A DNA stretch of 64,000 nucleotides, taken from Ettlia oleoabundans. Taxonomy: Eukaryota; Chlorophyta; Chlorophyceae; Chlamydomonadales. The stretch spans positions 1-64,000 of the forward strand of contig JAAMXP010003493.1 in the NCBI GenBank assembly GCA_019693395.1, read 5' to 3'. A program made the translations under genes and the position numbers. Shown here piece after piece: positions 25,821-37,300 of this stretch (position 1 is its first letter; every line of letters begins with the position of its first letter). The notes beneath the pieces are model-generated. The model did no database searches. It worked only from the letters and a program-made list of their open reading frames with translations, and was not told the origin of the DNA.

Positions 25821-26557
25821 TTTGTCGGCTGTAGAGCTATGACGAGCGATGCGACTGAAAGTACTCGGGAGGGAAGCACAGAGGAGTGGCAAGCTCGCGG
25901 TGTGGTAAGCAGGCCTGCTGAAACGGTGTTCCGATAACGCGCTTGGGTGAGAAGTAAATCCAAAAGTCTCACATGTACATCTAGCGCTACAGAGACTGCC
26001 CACGCGGTAGGCTGAGCTGTACAGTTGAAGCCGCCAGCTGGCTGCGGCAGCAGCGCATAGTGTGATGGCCTTCTTCCCAACTGGCCGATCTCGATATGGT
26101 TACTCAATTTGGTGCACTTGAGCAATAAATGAGGAGATAAAGCAAGTCTGACTGAGACTGCCCAGCAGCGAGCACCGCACACTCAAAAAGTACTGTAGGC
26201 GGTGACGTTCACAGCCAGGCAGCCACAGGAGGATCGCGAATTTGGGCACTGCCATGAGCAAGATAGAGCAGAACAAATGAAAGCATCAACGGGCAGACAG
26301 TCCAGCATGCAGTTAACAACCAGGGTCAGGTTGCACAACAGCAGTGGCGGCAGGCTGTGCCACGGGGCGGCAGTGGGAGGGTCGTGTCATGGGTTGATGG
26401 GCCAGTGAAGATTGGGTGGCAACTGTAGGGCCTATGCCTACAGCGTGGACTCACTCGCATCTGTTGAGTTTGGGATGTTCGATCGGCTGTGCAGAATCTA
26501 CAGCAGCCAAGCGAACCTGCAGCCTTATGGCCATGGGGAGGGGCGCACGGGCCTGCC
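25821..26557. other. Spacer between MARVEL-like genes 1 and 2
   Basis: About 0.7 kb upstream of gene 1 and downstream of gene 2 on the minus strand. Only overlapping chance frames are present. It should contain the gene 2 3' UTR and the gene 1 promoter. Confidence 0.4.
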
Positions 26558-28048
26558 TTAAACCATAGAAACGCTGGAGTTGGGGATGGCAGGGGGAGCG
26601 GTTGATGGGGATGGGCCCGGGCTGCCGCTGCGCCAGTCCTTGAAAGAAATCACAGCAGATCCAATCCACAGGAACCAAGAGATCCAGCTAAACCTGCACA
26701 TCAGGCAAAGGAGATGGAAAAGCAGACAAGGTTGAGACCAGGGTGGGCATGAAAGCTCCTGCGGTCACAAATCTCGCCCCAAGGTGACAGGTGCATCGAC
26801 TACACGCATTACGGCAATCACGGCTGAACACCAAGCAGCCCGCCCCAGCAGAAGAAAGGCTTGCCACATATCCCAGCCATAGCTTACGCGCAGCTGGCCT
26901 TGATCTCGCTGTTGGTGCCGCCGCCAGCCACAATGTCAGACATGGCAGCAGCAGCAGCCTGCACAGCAGGAAATATGGGACTGTAACCATACAATTCCAG
27001 GTTGTAAGGCCCGCTGGGACATGCATCAAAACGTCACAAGGTGTCGCAGGCCACAAACCCAGCCTACTTCGTGCCATATCATCCTGCGGGAGCTGCATCA
27101 TTGCTGTGCTGGACGCACTGCTGCTCACCAGCCAGAAAATGACCCACAAGATGTCGATGCCGAACGAGATGACGCCGCGCGCCTGCACGGCAAGAAAGGC
27201 ATGCAAGCAGGATGAGCAAGTTTGGCAGCACACGGATGTGAATGAGATGGTTTTGCACACATGCATCGGCTGGCGCAGCAATGGACGCTTGAGTAGTCGC
27301 AAAGGACGGGCAACTACCAACTGCGGACGCAAGTGGCGCACCGCTGCAACGCCAACGGCGTACAAGACAAGGAAGAAGAACGCCAGGATGAATGCTGTGA
27401 TGCCCACGAACATCTGCATTGCGGGAACGAGCAATATATAAACCCAGGGTTGGGCACTTCTGGGCTAGGTGAAGCTATGGGACAGGCAGATGGCCGCATT
27501 TCTCAGACCCGGGTGCTGCCAAATTTGCCAGCAACTGGCAGACACGCCACTTGCCGTGTATCGGATTTTTGAAGAGGCATCATCATACTCAACAATGGTG
27601 GCAAAAGCCACAATGGCAGCAATCACCTGCAACACAGTTGCAGGGGTTGCACACGTATGCGTGATTGCGCAGGCCAGCCAGGGCCTATGAACAGGCCATT
27701 GGCTGCCAACAAGGAAGCAGACACCTTAAGCCCTGTCGTGTTGCCTAGCCGGCAATCAACTCGTCAGACGCTTGCTTTCTGCTACTTCAAGTCCCACTGC
27801 CGCCGCTGCGGACGCCGCTCTGCCGCTGCCCCTTCATTCACCCTGTAGTATCCATCCTTATATTGCTGACGCAAATTCCGAGCAGAGCAAAAAGCACTGG
27901 AGCCAAAGCAGCGCCTCTGCGTATGCGTTTCGGGCAGACGTCTTGGCGCATACAGATCGACTTGCTGAGGAGCCCCGCCCAACCCCTTCCTACGTGCCTC
28001 AAAAAACCGGAGCACAGCCGCGCCGCTCTTCAGGCCTTCAAGCCCCAT
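26558..28048 (-). CDS. MARVEL-like four-helix membrane protein 2
   Basis: Paralogue of its two neighbours, 151 residues. Exons are 27998-28048, 27555-27626, 27342-27413, 27129-27182, 26888-26958 and 26558-26693, in phase to TAA. The start is ATG 28048 (MGLEGLKSGAAVLRFFE), because the frame further upstream opens only with GTG. Helices: VIAAIVAFATIVEY, MFVGITAFILAFFFLVLYAV, GIDILWVIFWLAAAAAMSD, and ASCAFSWISWFLWIGSAVIS. A Ser/Pro-rich tail (about 20 residues) follows. Introns 1 and 2 have GC donors (after TTTGAG and after TACACG). The exon carrying helix 2 is 72 bases, exactly as in gene 1, and one intron of gene 1 is absent here. The helix 3 region is split by an intron that the other two genes lack. 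Confidence 0.8.
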
Positions 28049-28490
28049 CTTCGCCAAAACTGTGGCGCTTAAGCTGACCTTCGTCACGCGCTCCCAATAT
28101 GCGCGATTAAGTTATAGGACGCAAAAGATTAACGGTTGTCTGTGGGTGGCCAATCTCTGATACACGCGTGCACTGCTAGGAGTGCTGTGTGGAGATGGCA
28201 GTGGATTGCAGCAATCAAATCACAAAGCACAGCTACACATTCTTTGACTGGTCCCAAGGTTGAAAAAGCAAGAGAGTCAAGCCATCGAGTCACAGGGCAA
28301 GGGCAGGGGAGTGCAACATGCCGCCCAGCTGGGCTTCGGTAACCCCACTGGCAGACAGCCGGCGTGGCATAATACAAGCAAGGCAAGGGAAACGAGGCAA
28401 AAAAAGAAAATAGATTGCAACTGCAACGGGAATGAAGTGAAATGTTCGGGTGTTTACGTTTCAGATAAGTTGGAGGCAGCTCTAAAAAAG
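28049..28490. other. Spacer between MARVEL-like genes 2 and 3
   Basis: About 440 bases without a supportable exon, holding the gene 3 3' UTR and the promoter of gene 2. Confidence 0.4.
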
Positions 28491-29797
28491 CTACACAGCA
28501 GTGACTGCCCCAGTGGGCACGCCCGGCTTATCCCCTGCGGCAGGTGGTGCGGTGACGTCAACTGCAGTGCCGCCGCCACGCAGGTCCAGCACATCCAGCA
28601 CCGTGGTTCCAATAAATAGGAACCTGCAAAAAAAAATGTGCAAAGGGACACGTACAAACTTGGCAAGTGGACATTTCGTTCAAGGCTTTTGAGGAGATGA
28701 CATCGTGCCAGGCATACTTGAAGCAAGTGAAGAAGCTTGCGGCAGGGCAAAGTTAGTGCAGCTGCCCTACCCCGTGTTCCAAGACTGTTGCACTGCTCAA
28801 GCAAGCCAGCTCACCAGGTGAGCCAGGAGAAGGCAACGGAGGCCTCCAAGCGCGACTTGGTTGAAGAAGCACCAAACCAGTTCCAGGTCAGCATGTTGGA
28901 CAGGGCGGCTGCACATGCCAGCCAGAATATGAAGTAGAGGCCGTCGTAGATTAGGGAGACGATGCCCTTCACCTGCAGCAGGCAATGACATGGACTAATA
29001 TGCAAGTCGAGGCAGGACGGCACAGGTTGCAGAGGTCACCAGGAAAGCTGCCCACGGCTGACGGACGGCTGGCGCAAAGCGTAGCACGTAGGACTTATTG
29101 ATTTGGTAAGATTGCGCGTAATCCAAAGCTGGATGCATGACACAGTGGAAACGTGCGAGGGTGCCACCTGCTTCATGGCAACATGATTGGTCGCTTTGCT
29201 GGTGTGCCCCGCACCTGATTGATGCCCATCAGATGACATACAGCCAGCGCAAGGGAGAAAATCATGGTGGTCACACCACAGAAAATAGCATAGTCATACC
29301 GGCTGTAACCTGCGCCTTCCGCGACGGGAGCAAACCTGCAGAGGCAAAGCGAAGGCTGGCGTGCTGAGCACCCAGCCTTTAGGCACGCCACGCGGCTCGC
29401 AGATAGGCACGTCAAGGGCAAGCAGCCAGTAGACTCCCGTGTTGTTGCAGCTAAGAAAATGGGGCCAGACTCACGCGATGATGGCAAAAATAACCTGCAG
29501 CGAAATTTGGGCTCAAGGGTAACGTTCAGCAGCAGCACAAGTGTTTGCAGCGTCGGCATGGGTGGCGCCTGGCGCGGCGGAACCTGTTGAGACCCGTACA
29601 CCAGGCGTGCTATGTTGCCTACCCGCCACCAACCACATGAACACAAGCTAGAACACAGCAAAGGCATGCTAGCTGGTGCTGGCATACGTGAGCGAAAGAG
29701 TGCCGAGCTGGTTCAGATTGCGCTCTCTGGTGTCGCCCACCTGCGTCACCCGCAACCAGAAGTGCGGCCCCCTCAAAGCGCTCTTGTCCATGGCCAT
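28491..29797 (-). CDS. MARVEL-like four-helix membrane protein 3
   Basis: Third paralogue, 162 residues. Exons are 29741-29797, 29475-29494, 29215-29335, 28815-28972 and 28491-28623, in phase to TAG. The ATG at 29797 gives MAMDKSALRGPHFWLRVTQ. Helix 1 is VIFAIIAFAPVA and is assembled through an exon of only 20 bases. Helix 2 is AIFCGVTTMIFSLALAVCHL. Helix 3 is LIYDGLYFIFWLACAAALSN. Helix 4 is ASVAFSWLTWFLFIGTTVL. A hydrophilic tail ends DKPGVPTGAVTAV. All donors identified here are GT, unlike genes 1 and 2. The conserved helix 2 donor (gtgcg) and the phase 2 intron inside the final Trp codon of helix 4 are shared with gene 1, which supports common descent by tandem duplication. Confidence 0.8.
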
Positions 29798-30577
29798 TTT
29801 GCGTAGCTTAAGCAGGCAGATGGGAGGGCTCGCCGCGAGGGGGGGATAACCGAGATCTCAATCTTCAAAGGACGGGAGTGACAGAGGACGAGAGCAGACA
29901 AGGTTGGCGAGACAGTTAAAACCCTACAAGCCTGAAATCGATGAAACGGGGCCGGATGTGCCGAGGAGAGGAGTTGGGACTGCGCCAGCTCAGCTACGTG
30001 CTGTGGAAGGTACAGAGAAGCAGCGCCTTATTATACCTTAATTTACCAACCAACCGACTGACGCATGAGCGTCTCTTTATGGGCGATCCGCGTTACACTT
30101 GCTCACCTACGAATAAGAAGGATGGGTCAAAGACCCCTACTCCTTACCCTGCCCCGGACCCTAACCCCCGCTGCCATCAAAGACTCTGGCCCCCCTATCC
30201 CCTACCGTTCATCGCCCTGACCCTCCTACCCACCATTGGCTGGAGGTGTCGTGAGCAGCTATATTTGTACGGTTACAACCAGGCCCGTTGCAGCACTTGC
30301 AGACAAAACAAATGGCAGAGCGATAACCAGAGGATAGGGGCAGCGTCGTGCAGCAAAAGGGGGCGGGCGCCGCCAAGCTGGCACTGCAAACCGCGCACGG
30401 CAGGGCACGCCACAGGAGATTGCAAATTCTTGCTGTTGAGGAAGGGATAATGGAAGCTTTGGAGGTTGGGGCACCCACACTGGCACAGTAGATGGGAAGT
30501 ATAGCGCAAAGGCCCGTGCCGGCACTATGGCAGCGTTGATGGCAAACGCCACTGGCACATCAGGGCAGGTAACTGCG

Positions 30578-30629
<52 letters not shown>

Positions 30630-31383
30630 CTGCTGCTGCTTGCCCCAAGTTCTTGCTCGTATTCCTTGTCCTGCCGTAGCGGGGTGGTAAATAGGAGGGG
30701 AAGCCGACCCCTACCCCCCACCCCTTGTGCGTAAGCGTGCAAGTGTTACCTGCACGCGCCTTATGAAGTACACATTACTTTCTTGGGTGAATGTTCTTGT
30801 GCAATGTCGCAAGCCACTGCACTTTAGAAAGCAACGGTGCCACACGGGCTGTGTGACCTCGCACAAGGTGCAGCAACAGCCTGCCATTTCGATTACATCA
30901 ACGCGGCTCAGCAAGTACCCTTCTATGTGCAGGTTGTCTGGGTATCAGGGAGTAAGTTGCATGCAATGTACCCGCAAGCCTGGCTGCTCTGCTGCCGCAC
31001 GCTTTGCGAGCTGTTTGCGGCGGCGGCACATGTGTACACCCCCCGGTCCTGTGTCGAGCAGAGGCATCCTCCTTAGCACGTCAAGCTGCTGATACGTTAC
31101 ATGACGTCGCGACAGTCACAAGAGGGGTACACAAAAGGTGTGATGTATCTGTCAGTATGGGGGGGTATGTGATATGCAGGGGGGGGTAAATTGGTTTGGT
31201 ATATCATGCGCCTGCAGAAAAACGTGGTAGCTTCCCTCATGCACAGATTGAATGAACGTGTATGCACCGAGGCAATGATGTGATGTTGTTTGGGGAATAA
31301 ACGATGCTTCCTGCACCCTTCCGATACTTTTGGCCTAACATTGCCAGCCACGGTCTATGCCCAGCCTGCAGCTGGCCCCTTAC
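29798..31383. other. Intergenic region upstream of MARVEL-like gene 3
   Basis: About 1.6 kb, the longest gap in the window. It contains a CTG/CAG microsatellite (30577-30641) and a C-rich patch near 30140-30200. Frames of 130-170 codons on either strand match nothing I recognise, and one on the minus strand is mostly poly-Ala from the microsatellite. The left part should be the MARVEL-like gene 3 promoter. The right part is the YSL 3' UTR. Confidence 0.4.
30577..30641 (+). repeat. CTG/CAG microsatellite
   Basis: About 20 CTG-type triplets with CTA and GTT interruptions. It is non-coding in my reading, although it gives poly-Ala, poly-Ser or poly-Leu in chance frames. Confidence 0.9.
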
Positions 31384-34300
31384 TCAGCCAGAGGGAGCCC
31401 AGCCCATGCACATGGGTGGGTTGACGCCAACAATGGCGAGGATGGCAGCAGGGATGGTCCAGATGCCGTCGCCCGCAATCAACCCTGACGCAACTGCGGC
31501 TGACAGCAGCTGACAATCGGCGGCGTTGACCCACTGCCACACCAGCATGATGATAGCTGCACAATCATCAAAAAGAGAGACATGTAAGGAGGGAATGTAG
31601 CAGCCTTACACATAGGCAGTCAGTTCACCAAGGTCAAACAAAGGGCCATACGGACACAGCCACTGGCTCAACATCCGCATGGCCAGCACTCTCAGGTTGC
31701 TGCCCTGCTTCCCCTTCACCACCAGCCCGACCCCCTACTGCTGCTCCTGCAAGTCTGCATGAGCAGCGACCGCAGCTGGCGTGCCTCAAGCAGCAGTAAA
31801 CCTCATACTGCAGGCTTGCAGGCAGAAGTAGTGGTGCCACGGGCAGCAGCACGCACCGCCCACGGCCATGTCCACTGCCAGCCAGGCTCCCAGGTAGAAG
31901 GGCAGCGCCATGCACATGGGCAGCGGCACCAAGCGCCCGTACTTGGCGGGAAGGAAGTCGCGCATCAGATCAAACATGATGGCAATGCCGATAAAGCCGC
32001 CGCACAGCGCCAGGCAGTTGGTGGGCAGCACGCTGAACCCCTCCTGCATGCATGCCACAGGCAAACGTATGGGGAAGGTTGGAAGTGGGGCAAGGAGCAG
32101 GCAGAGGGTAAGGGCAGCGATCAAGTGTAGTTGTCAGAGTGTAGTGCAGTAGCCCCAGAGGCAGCCGAAGGGGATGTGGAATGGCGCTTACCACGCCAAC
32201 GATAGCCATGCCTCTGTACACCGTGCCATCTGCAGGTGGTGCAGGCAGGCTCAACAGATCGTTTGGGACAGTAAACACACACATCTAATGATGCAGCTCA
32301 GACATGTTTGCTGCTGCTGTGCCAAGTCCTGCCTCCTCTCCCAGCAAAGTGCAGCATCGGCATGAAGGAAGGCAAACTCACACGGCGCTGGGTACTGGCT
32401 GCCGGGGACGCCAATGGGGAATGCCGACCAGAGCAGCCAGAAGCACAGGGGAGCGATGACGCAGCCCATGATCGCGCCCACCAGCTGGGCCATAAACATA
32501 GCGCGGGGCGAGGAGAGGGTCAGGTACCTGCACCCCACATGCGGCACCTGAACCTTCAGCGGCGGCAACTCTGCTACCACTGTGAATGCTGCACGGAAGT
32601 TGCGAGCCAATAAGTGGCGGCCAGATAGCCGGCAAGCTTTAAAGCACCGAATGGGGGGAAGGCTTTACAGGAAAAGTAGCGGCACCCACATGATGCACCA
32701 GTAGTGTACCCCCCGCCCAGCACCTACCCCGTCCTGAAGTCTTGCATCAGGTCGGAGGCAGCGCTGACAGAGGCAAGCATGACACCGCACACGGCCAAGC
32801 CGGCTATCACTCCGCCAGCATTAAGGCCTGCACCGGCAGAAAAGGAGCAGTAGACTCTGATGCGGCATGCAGCAATGCTTGCTGCTTGCTGCCGGCAGGC
32901 AGTGGATGCTTGGAGGGGAGTGTCTGATGGTTTGGCAGTTGCTGTGCAGAGCTAGTGTTGATGCTGGAGAAAAGCCGCTGGGCGCTGTTTAACATTCCAT
33001 GCTGTGCAATATCAAATGCTCAGGACTGAGCCATGCTGGATGTGATTTGAATGTGATGATCTCCTGCTCACCTGCCCAAGCCGCAAAAATGAAAATTGCC
33101 AGCTTGCCGTAGAGGCTTGCCATGTTCCAGTCGGTCAGCTGCAGAAAATAACAGAGGCAAAACGGTGCAACCTGGTTCATAGGTTTACTGTAATTCAATC
33201 ATTGTTACTATCCAAGCTGACAAGAAGCTGTAAAAATAAACCTCCACCTGCTATGCTTACCCCTGCTCCATATGCATTGGCAAAGGCCAGTGGGGCTGCC
33301 AGGATGCCGGCAACCAGCACATAGTACCATGTGACTTGCGTGTACTGCAAATAGTGGGTAGTAAGGGCATGATGCATTTGCCTGACATAGAGGCGGTACA
33401 CATCTAGGGGGAGGCAGTTACTTAAGGGCAAAGAAACATGCCACATGAACCCCACCCAGACCTGCCTTTCTCCATAGCTCGCGCTGAAGGGCGCAGCCTG
33501 TAGCTGCTGGTGTGGCCAGCAGCAGAGACAGAGCTAGTGGGCTGAGCACAGACAACAGCAGGGGTCTCACAACAGCAGCAGCAGCAGCAGCCGGCTTTCG
33601 CTCACCAGCTGGGGTATGACGCCGATGGCCACTGCCAGCATGCAGAAATAGCCCGCCACGCCAACCCACCTGCACCCAGCAGCAACAGTTGCAGCAGCAG
33701 CAGGAGCAACCAAGCTCCCAGTCTCAGGGCGCAGCAGCCAAACAAAGCAGCCAACATACTGCACGCATTAACTGCTTTGCTGCCTGGAAGGGGGCGGTTT
33801 GCCATCATAGCCAGCTCACCAAGGGATGGCATCAGTGATGAACACGCGGCGGCGCAGCGCGCGCTCGAACTCGCTCTCCCCTGCCATGAGCTTGTGCCCT
33901 CCATCCTCGCTGCCCTCTTCTGACACCAAATCATCATCCTTACCCTTGCCCTTCTGTGCCTCCTCCCCGTCAACCTTCTTAGCCTTCAGTCCGTTAGGCG
34001 CCGCGCCAGGCTGGTGGGTGGGCACCGCCGCTGCCCCAGGCATTCCGGAGCTCAACCGCCGCTCAACCTCCGCCACCTTTTCGGCAGCAGCGCGCTCCGC
34101 CTCCTGCCGTTTCTTCACGCTGATGTAGCTCAGAATGGCCAGCTTGATCACGATGTAGGCGCCTGCAGGGAATTATGCACGAGCAGAAGCACAGTGGGTT
34201 GAAGGGCTGTAAATGAACTACACAAGCCCATGGATGCACAAGCAGCCTCAGTTGTGCGGCCAACGCCGAAGTCACATGTAGTGGTTCTGGTTATAAGAGA

Positions 34301-37300
34301 CGCACCATCAGCAATGAAGACGGCTATCGCAATGAACACTGCAGGCAAGGGGTGTGGAGCGGCATCACAGAAGGTTATGGGGCGGCACTCCAAGCATGGT
34401 CATCCCAACGGCCGGACCACACACACTGTGGTATTGACGTTATGATCACTGAAATACGGCTGCAGAGGCCCGCCAACTGCCTGGGCTGCGCTGCCCGCAC
34501 CCTTATAAGCATACAGGCCGCGGAAGTCTGTGCTTGAGAGGCCTGCGGGGTACCAGTTGCCCTCCTGCTGGCTGATCAGGGGCCACATGACGCCCCAGGA
34601 AATGATGGCGCCAAACATGATGGACCAGGTCACAATCTGCAATAGGTTGAAGCGGCGACAGTTAGCGACCAGCAGGGGGTAGTCAAGTCAACTGGGCGGC
34701 ATAATTAGCCTCGCCATGCTGACAGCTCTCTGGCGAAGTCCCTGTTGCCACACTGGCAGCCCACCTGGGGGCAGAGCATGCCAACGCCCACGTAGTTCTG
34801 CACGAAGGAAGGCAGTGGAAAGAAAAAATCAATAGCGGGATTGGTGGCGTCGTTCAAACCACTGGTACCTGGAGGTGTTTGGGAGGTGCCTCAGCATATC
34901 ATTTGCTGCCTGCCCAGCAGCCCCCTGACCGAAGGGACCAATACAGGCTGCAAAACAACGCCCACAGCCAAATGTGGCAACCCACCTGCGAGAAATCAAA
35001 GTACCAGCTCCAGTCCAGTGCCTGAATGCCAAAGGTGGGAAAGGAGCCAAAGCCACCAGACACGGTACCGCAGTCGCCTGCACACCACGCGAGTGAACAG
35101 GCACATAGTGTGGAGCTGTTTAGTGTATGACCTCTGGGTTATGTACGGCAAAGGCATCGCTGCCTACAGCAGGCGCAGCAATAAAGGGTGCTGCATGGTC
35201 TTTGTCTGTAATGTCGGGCATGTGCCGGGTGTGTGTGCACATCGCTACCTCACCGTTGCCTGTGAAGAACCACTTCCAAAAGCCTGCAAGGCGTCAGGGC
35301 ATTGCAGGTTGCAGCTTAGGCATGCACTGCCATTTACGCATGAGGAGCGTAACGATTGAGGTGGGGTGCGGCCATGAACAGGCAAGCAACTTGATACAAT
35401 CAGACACCCAGGCACAACACCCCGGGCTACTTACTGAAGATGAAGGAGAAGCCAAACCACTTGCCCATGCTCTGCAGCTGGCGCTTGGCATCCATACTAC
35501 CGCCAGTAGTGAAAAACGAGTTGATCATGAGGCCTGCCAACAGATGCAGCGAGGAAATCAGGTCAGACATGGGAGCCATGCGCAGCGCAACTGTTGTTGT
35601 GGCACACGCCGCATGAGGTGGCGGTATCGCGCGCCGCGCCCGCGCCCCCCTCCCTCTCCAACTACAGGCCGACGCCTCCACAGTTGCAAGGATAGCCTTG
35701 GACACGCTACCGGCAAGCAGTTTGTGTGCCTCAGCAGCGGCAACGCACCTGTGGCAGTACCGCTGGGATAGGGCAGCTGGTACTTGAGGATCAGCTGCTT
35801 GCGCAGCGGCACCAGCATGAAGATGCCAAAGAGAGACAGGCAGAACTGCAGAGGAAGCGGTCGGGGAAGGCAGCAAAGCAACAAAGTGTTGTATGTGCTG
35901 TGTTAAGCGGGCTTGAGTCAACACAAATACTTCAGGAGATGGCGGAGTGTATGCACGTGGCAGTACAAGCGCGCCCTTTCCCCACCCTTACCATGTAAGC
36001 AATCAGGCGGCCCAAGGCGGGTTGCACCACATCCTGCAGTACAGGCTCGACGCGACAGAGCCAAGGTAGAGCGATGTGTTGGGCACAGCTCAGATGAGGC
36101 ACATCATGCATGCAAATGGACCAATGTAATGGCCAGACAGGCACACAAGCTCTACATGGTTGACTATGCCAAGTTCACGAGCTAATGGACCTACATGTAT
36201 GGGAATGGTCAGCTGTTGGCTTTGCTCCACAGGCACCCCCAGTCTGCATGCCCGCCCAGTGCTTGCCTGCGGTCGATTTCCTTCTACGTCTCCAATATTC
36301 AGGTACGACTGTTGATCCATAGCCAGCACATCTGCAGGTACAGGGCAGACAGGTGCCAAACTCCAGCTCCTGCCTGAGTAAAGGCAGGTGGATATGCAGC
36401 AATGCAGCGACGCGAGCCAAACAATATGCAGGCTATGCCATTCGCTCGTTGAACGCCAACGCTGACAAGCGGATGATGTGTCAAGCATGCTACTGTAGCA
36501 CAATGCCCTGGCGGTACCAAACAGATGCGGGTCGTGCAATCAGCGACCGCGCTCACATGTGCCAAAGCCGCCATTGAACGCCATGCCATAACAGGCGACA
36601 GTGCATGTCTGGATGACGGTCACCTGCAGGAAATTGGCACCATTGTAGCATATCGCGAGCTCTTCATGTGTTCCAAATAAAATATGTCCCCTGCTCGAGC
36701 ATTTAAATCACCAAAGCCAGGAAGGCGGCAGACAGCTACCCAAGGGGCATACGGATGAGGGGAAAGGGGCAAATCGTCACCCTGCACTCACCTCCTGCCT
36801 TGTCATAGGCTGGCCATTGATCTTCAGCATGCGCAGCCCTTTGCTTACTCCACCCAGGAAGAAGAACCCCAGCAAGCCAGCAGCGATGTTGAGGGAGGGT
36901 ATGACGCCTGTGGTGAGGCTGAGCTTGAGGGAGATGAAAGAAAAGGCGGCGCCCAGTATGGCGCCGATCAGCAGGGCACGCACTGTAATGGTCGAGCGCC
37001 AGCTTGGCATCTTGGCCATCTGCCAGGGGGACATCAAAAACACCACAGGGATCTTTTAGTAAAGGTAAATCAAGATGGAAAGAATGTGGAAAGGTGCATG
37101 TTCAGCAAGTGCTGTCATATCGCACCCTGCCACTGGATGGTGTCAGAGAAACAACTGCAGCATGCCACAACGGCAGGAGCCAGGCAGGCATTGCAACGAT
37201 CTCAGCAAAGGAATTGATGCATGGCGGAAGTGAACAACAATGCGACATACAACAAATAGAGCCAGGCTAAGGTCAAATAAGCCAACGTACCTCGTCCTCA

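Noticed and set aside
28049..28087. Longer start for MARVEL-like gene 2 at 28087
   Set aside because: The codon there is GTG. ATG 28048 gives a 17-residue first exon matching its paralogues.
30140..30200. CCCTAACCC-like text, considered as an internal telomere repeat
   Set aside because: The unit is not repeated in register. Plant/algal telomeres would show tandem CCCTAAA units.
30259..30648. Minus-strand frame with a poly-Ala start in the 1.6 kb gap
   Set aside because: The Ala run is the CTG microsatellite read in one frame. The rest has no homology, and no convincing ATG or splice structure is present.
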